Of a DNA stretch of 5,753 nucleotides, positions 5,659 through 5,753 are shown one piece after another. The position numbers and the translations under genes are program-made. The notes beneath the pieces were generated by a model, which searched no databases, was not told the origin of the DNA, and saw only the letters and a list, made by a program, of their open reading frames with translations. Where the stretch lies: positions 1 through 5,753 of the forward strand of contig JAHFQQ010000219.1 of the NCBI GenBank assembly GCA_023259235.1. The letters are read 5' to 3'. Numbering within the stretch: position 1 is the stretch's first letter; each line of letters begins with the position of its first letter. This DNA is from Polaromonas sp. (GTDB lineage: Bacteria > Pseudomonadota > Gammaproteobacteria > Burkholderiales > Burkholderiaceae_C).

Positions 5659-5664
5659 AAGGAG
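5659..5664 (+). promoter_or_regulatory. Ribosome binding site of the second prepilin
   Basis: AAGGAG stands seven bases before the ATG at 5672. It is a near-ideal site, as expected for a highly made pilin, and contrasts with the poor initiation regions of the regulator and kinase genes. Confidence 0.85.
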
Positions 5665-5671
5665 TCAGTTT

Positions 5672-5753
5672 ATGAGGGCAATCAAGAAACAGGGCGGTTT
5701 CACCTTGGTGGAAATCGCCATTGTGCTGGTCATCATCGGCCTGCTGCTGGCCG
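5672..5753 (+). CDS. Type IV prepilin, likely major or minor pilin, 3' partial
   Basis: Only the first 27 residues are present before the window ends. They form a classic class III prepilin N-terminus: a nine-residue leader with basic residues (MRAIKKQGG), the prepilin peptidase site GG|FTLVE with Glu at mature +5, and the start of the hydrophobic assembly helix (IAIVLVIIGLLLA). The short leader and strong Shine-Dalgarno resemble a major pilin (MshA/PilA type) more than the 21-residue leader of the large prepilin upstream. A separate upstream region with a dyad and hairpin suggests its expression is set apart from the kinase gene. The globular domain lies outside the window, so major versus minor pilin or pseudopilin cannot be decided. 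Confidence 0.9.
   Translation, partial: MRAIKKQGGFTLVEIAIVLVIIGLLLA

Noticed and set aside
1..5753. CRISPR arrays, tRNA/rRNA genes, insertion sequences, phage or toxin-antitoxin genes
   Set aside because: No direct-repeat arrays, RNA gene signatures, transposase motifs or terminal inverted repeats were seen; the window is almost entirely pilus and regulatory coding sequence.

Overview
The window is GC-rich, tightly packed and entirely plus-strand. Codon choice (strong GCC/GCG, CTG, CGC preference), the protein families and a possible Comamonadaceae-type intergenic repeat suggest a betaproteobacterium of the order Burkholderiales, probably a Comamonadaceae relative such as Polaromonas, Rhodoferax or Acidovorax. 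This is inferred from composition and remembered family resemblance, not from a search.

Bases 1-2254 hold three genes joined by ATGA stop/start overlaps. They encode a membrane protein with a PilM/GspL-like tail and PilN/MshI-like periplasmic part (5' end outside the window), a PilO/MshJ-like bitopic protein, and a small exported PilP/MshK/GspC-like protein. Together they look like the inner-membrane alignment subcomplex of a type IV pilus or MSHA-like machine. After a good ribosome binding site comes a 436-residue prepilin (2260-3570). It appears to carry two consecutive pilin-like globular modules behind one N-terminal helix.

Bases 3625-5596 hold a two-component pair. The response regulator has a receiver closely resembling that of PrsR (PEP-CTERM/exosortase-associated regulators) joined directly to a Fis-type helix-turn-helix, with no sigma-54 AAA+ domain. 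The membrane-anchored histidine kinase has an HDMRN phosphoacceptor motif and a visibly degenerate G1 ATP-binding box. The 211-base gap between them carries a possible degenerate repeat. It is also spanned by a 72-codon open frame that overlaps both neighbours by four bases.

A 75-base intergenic region follows, with a GC-rich dyad, a hairpin followed by TTTT, and a strong Shine-Dalgarno. It leads into a second prepilin (5672 onward, cut off by the window end), which has the short leader typical of a major pilin.

The simplest reading is a non-canonical type IV pilus/MSHA-like locus with its own embedded two-component regulator between a large (possibly minor or tip) pilin and a second pilin. 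The most unusual points are the two-module prepilin, the PrsR-like regulator lacking its AAA+ domain, and the kinase with a degenerate G1 box.
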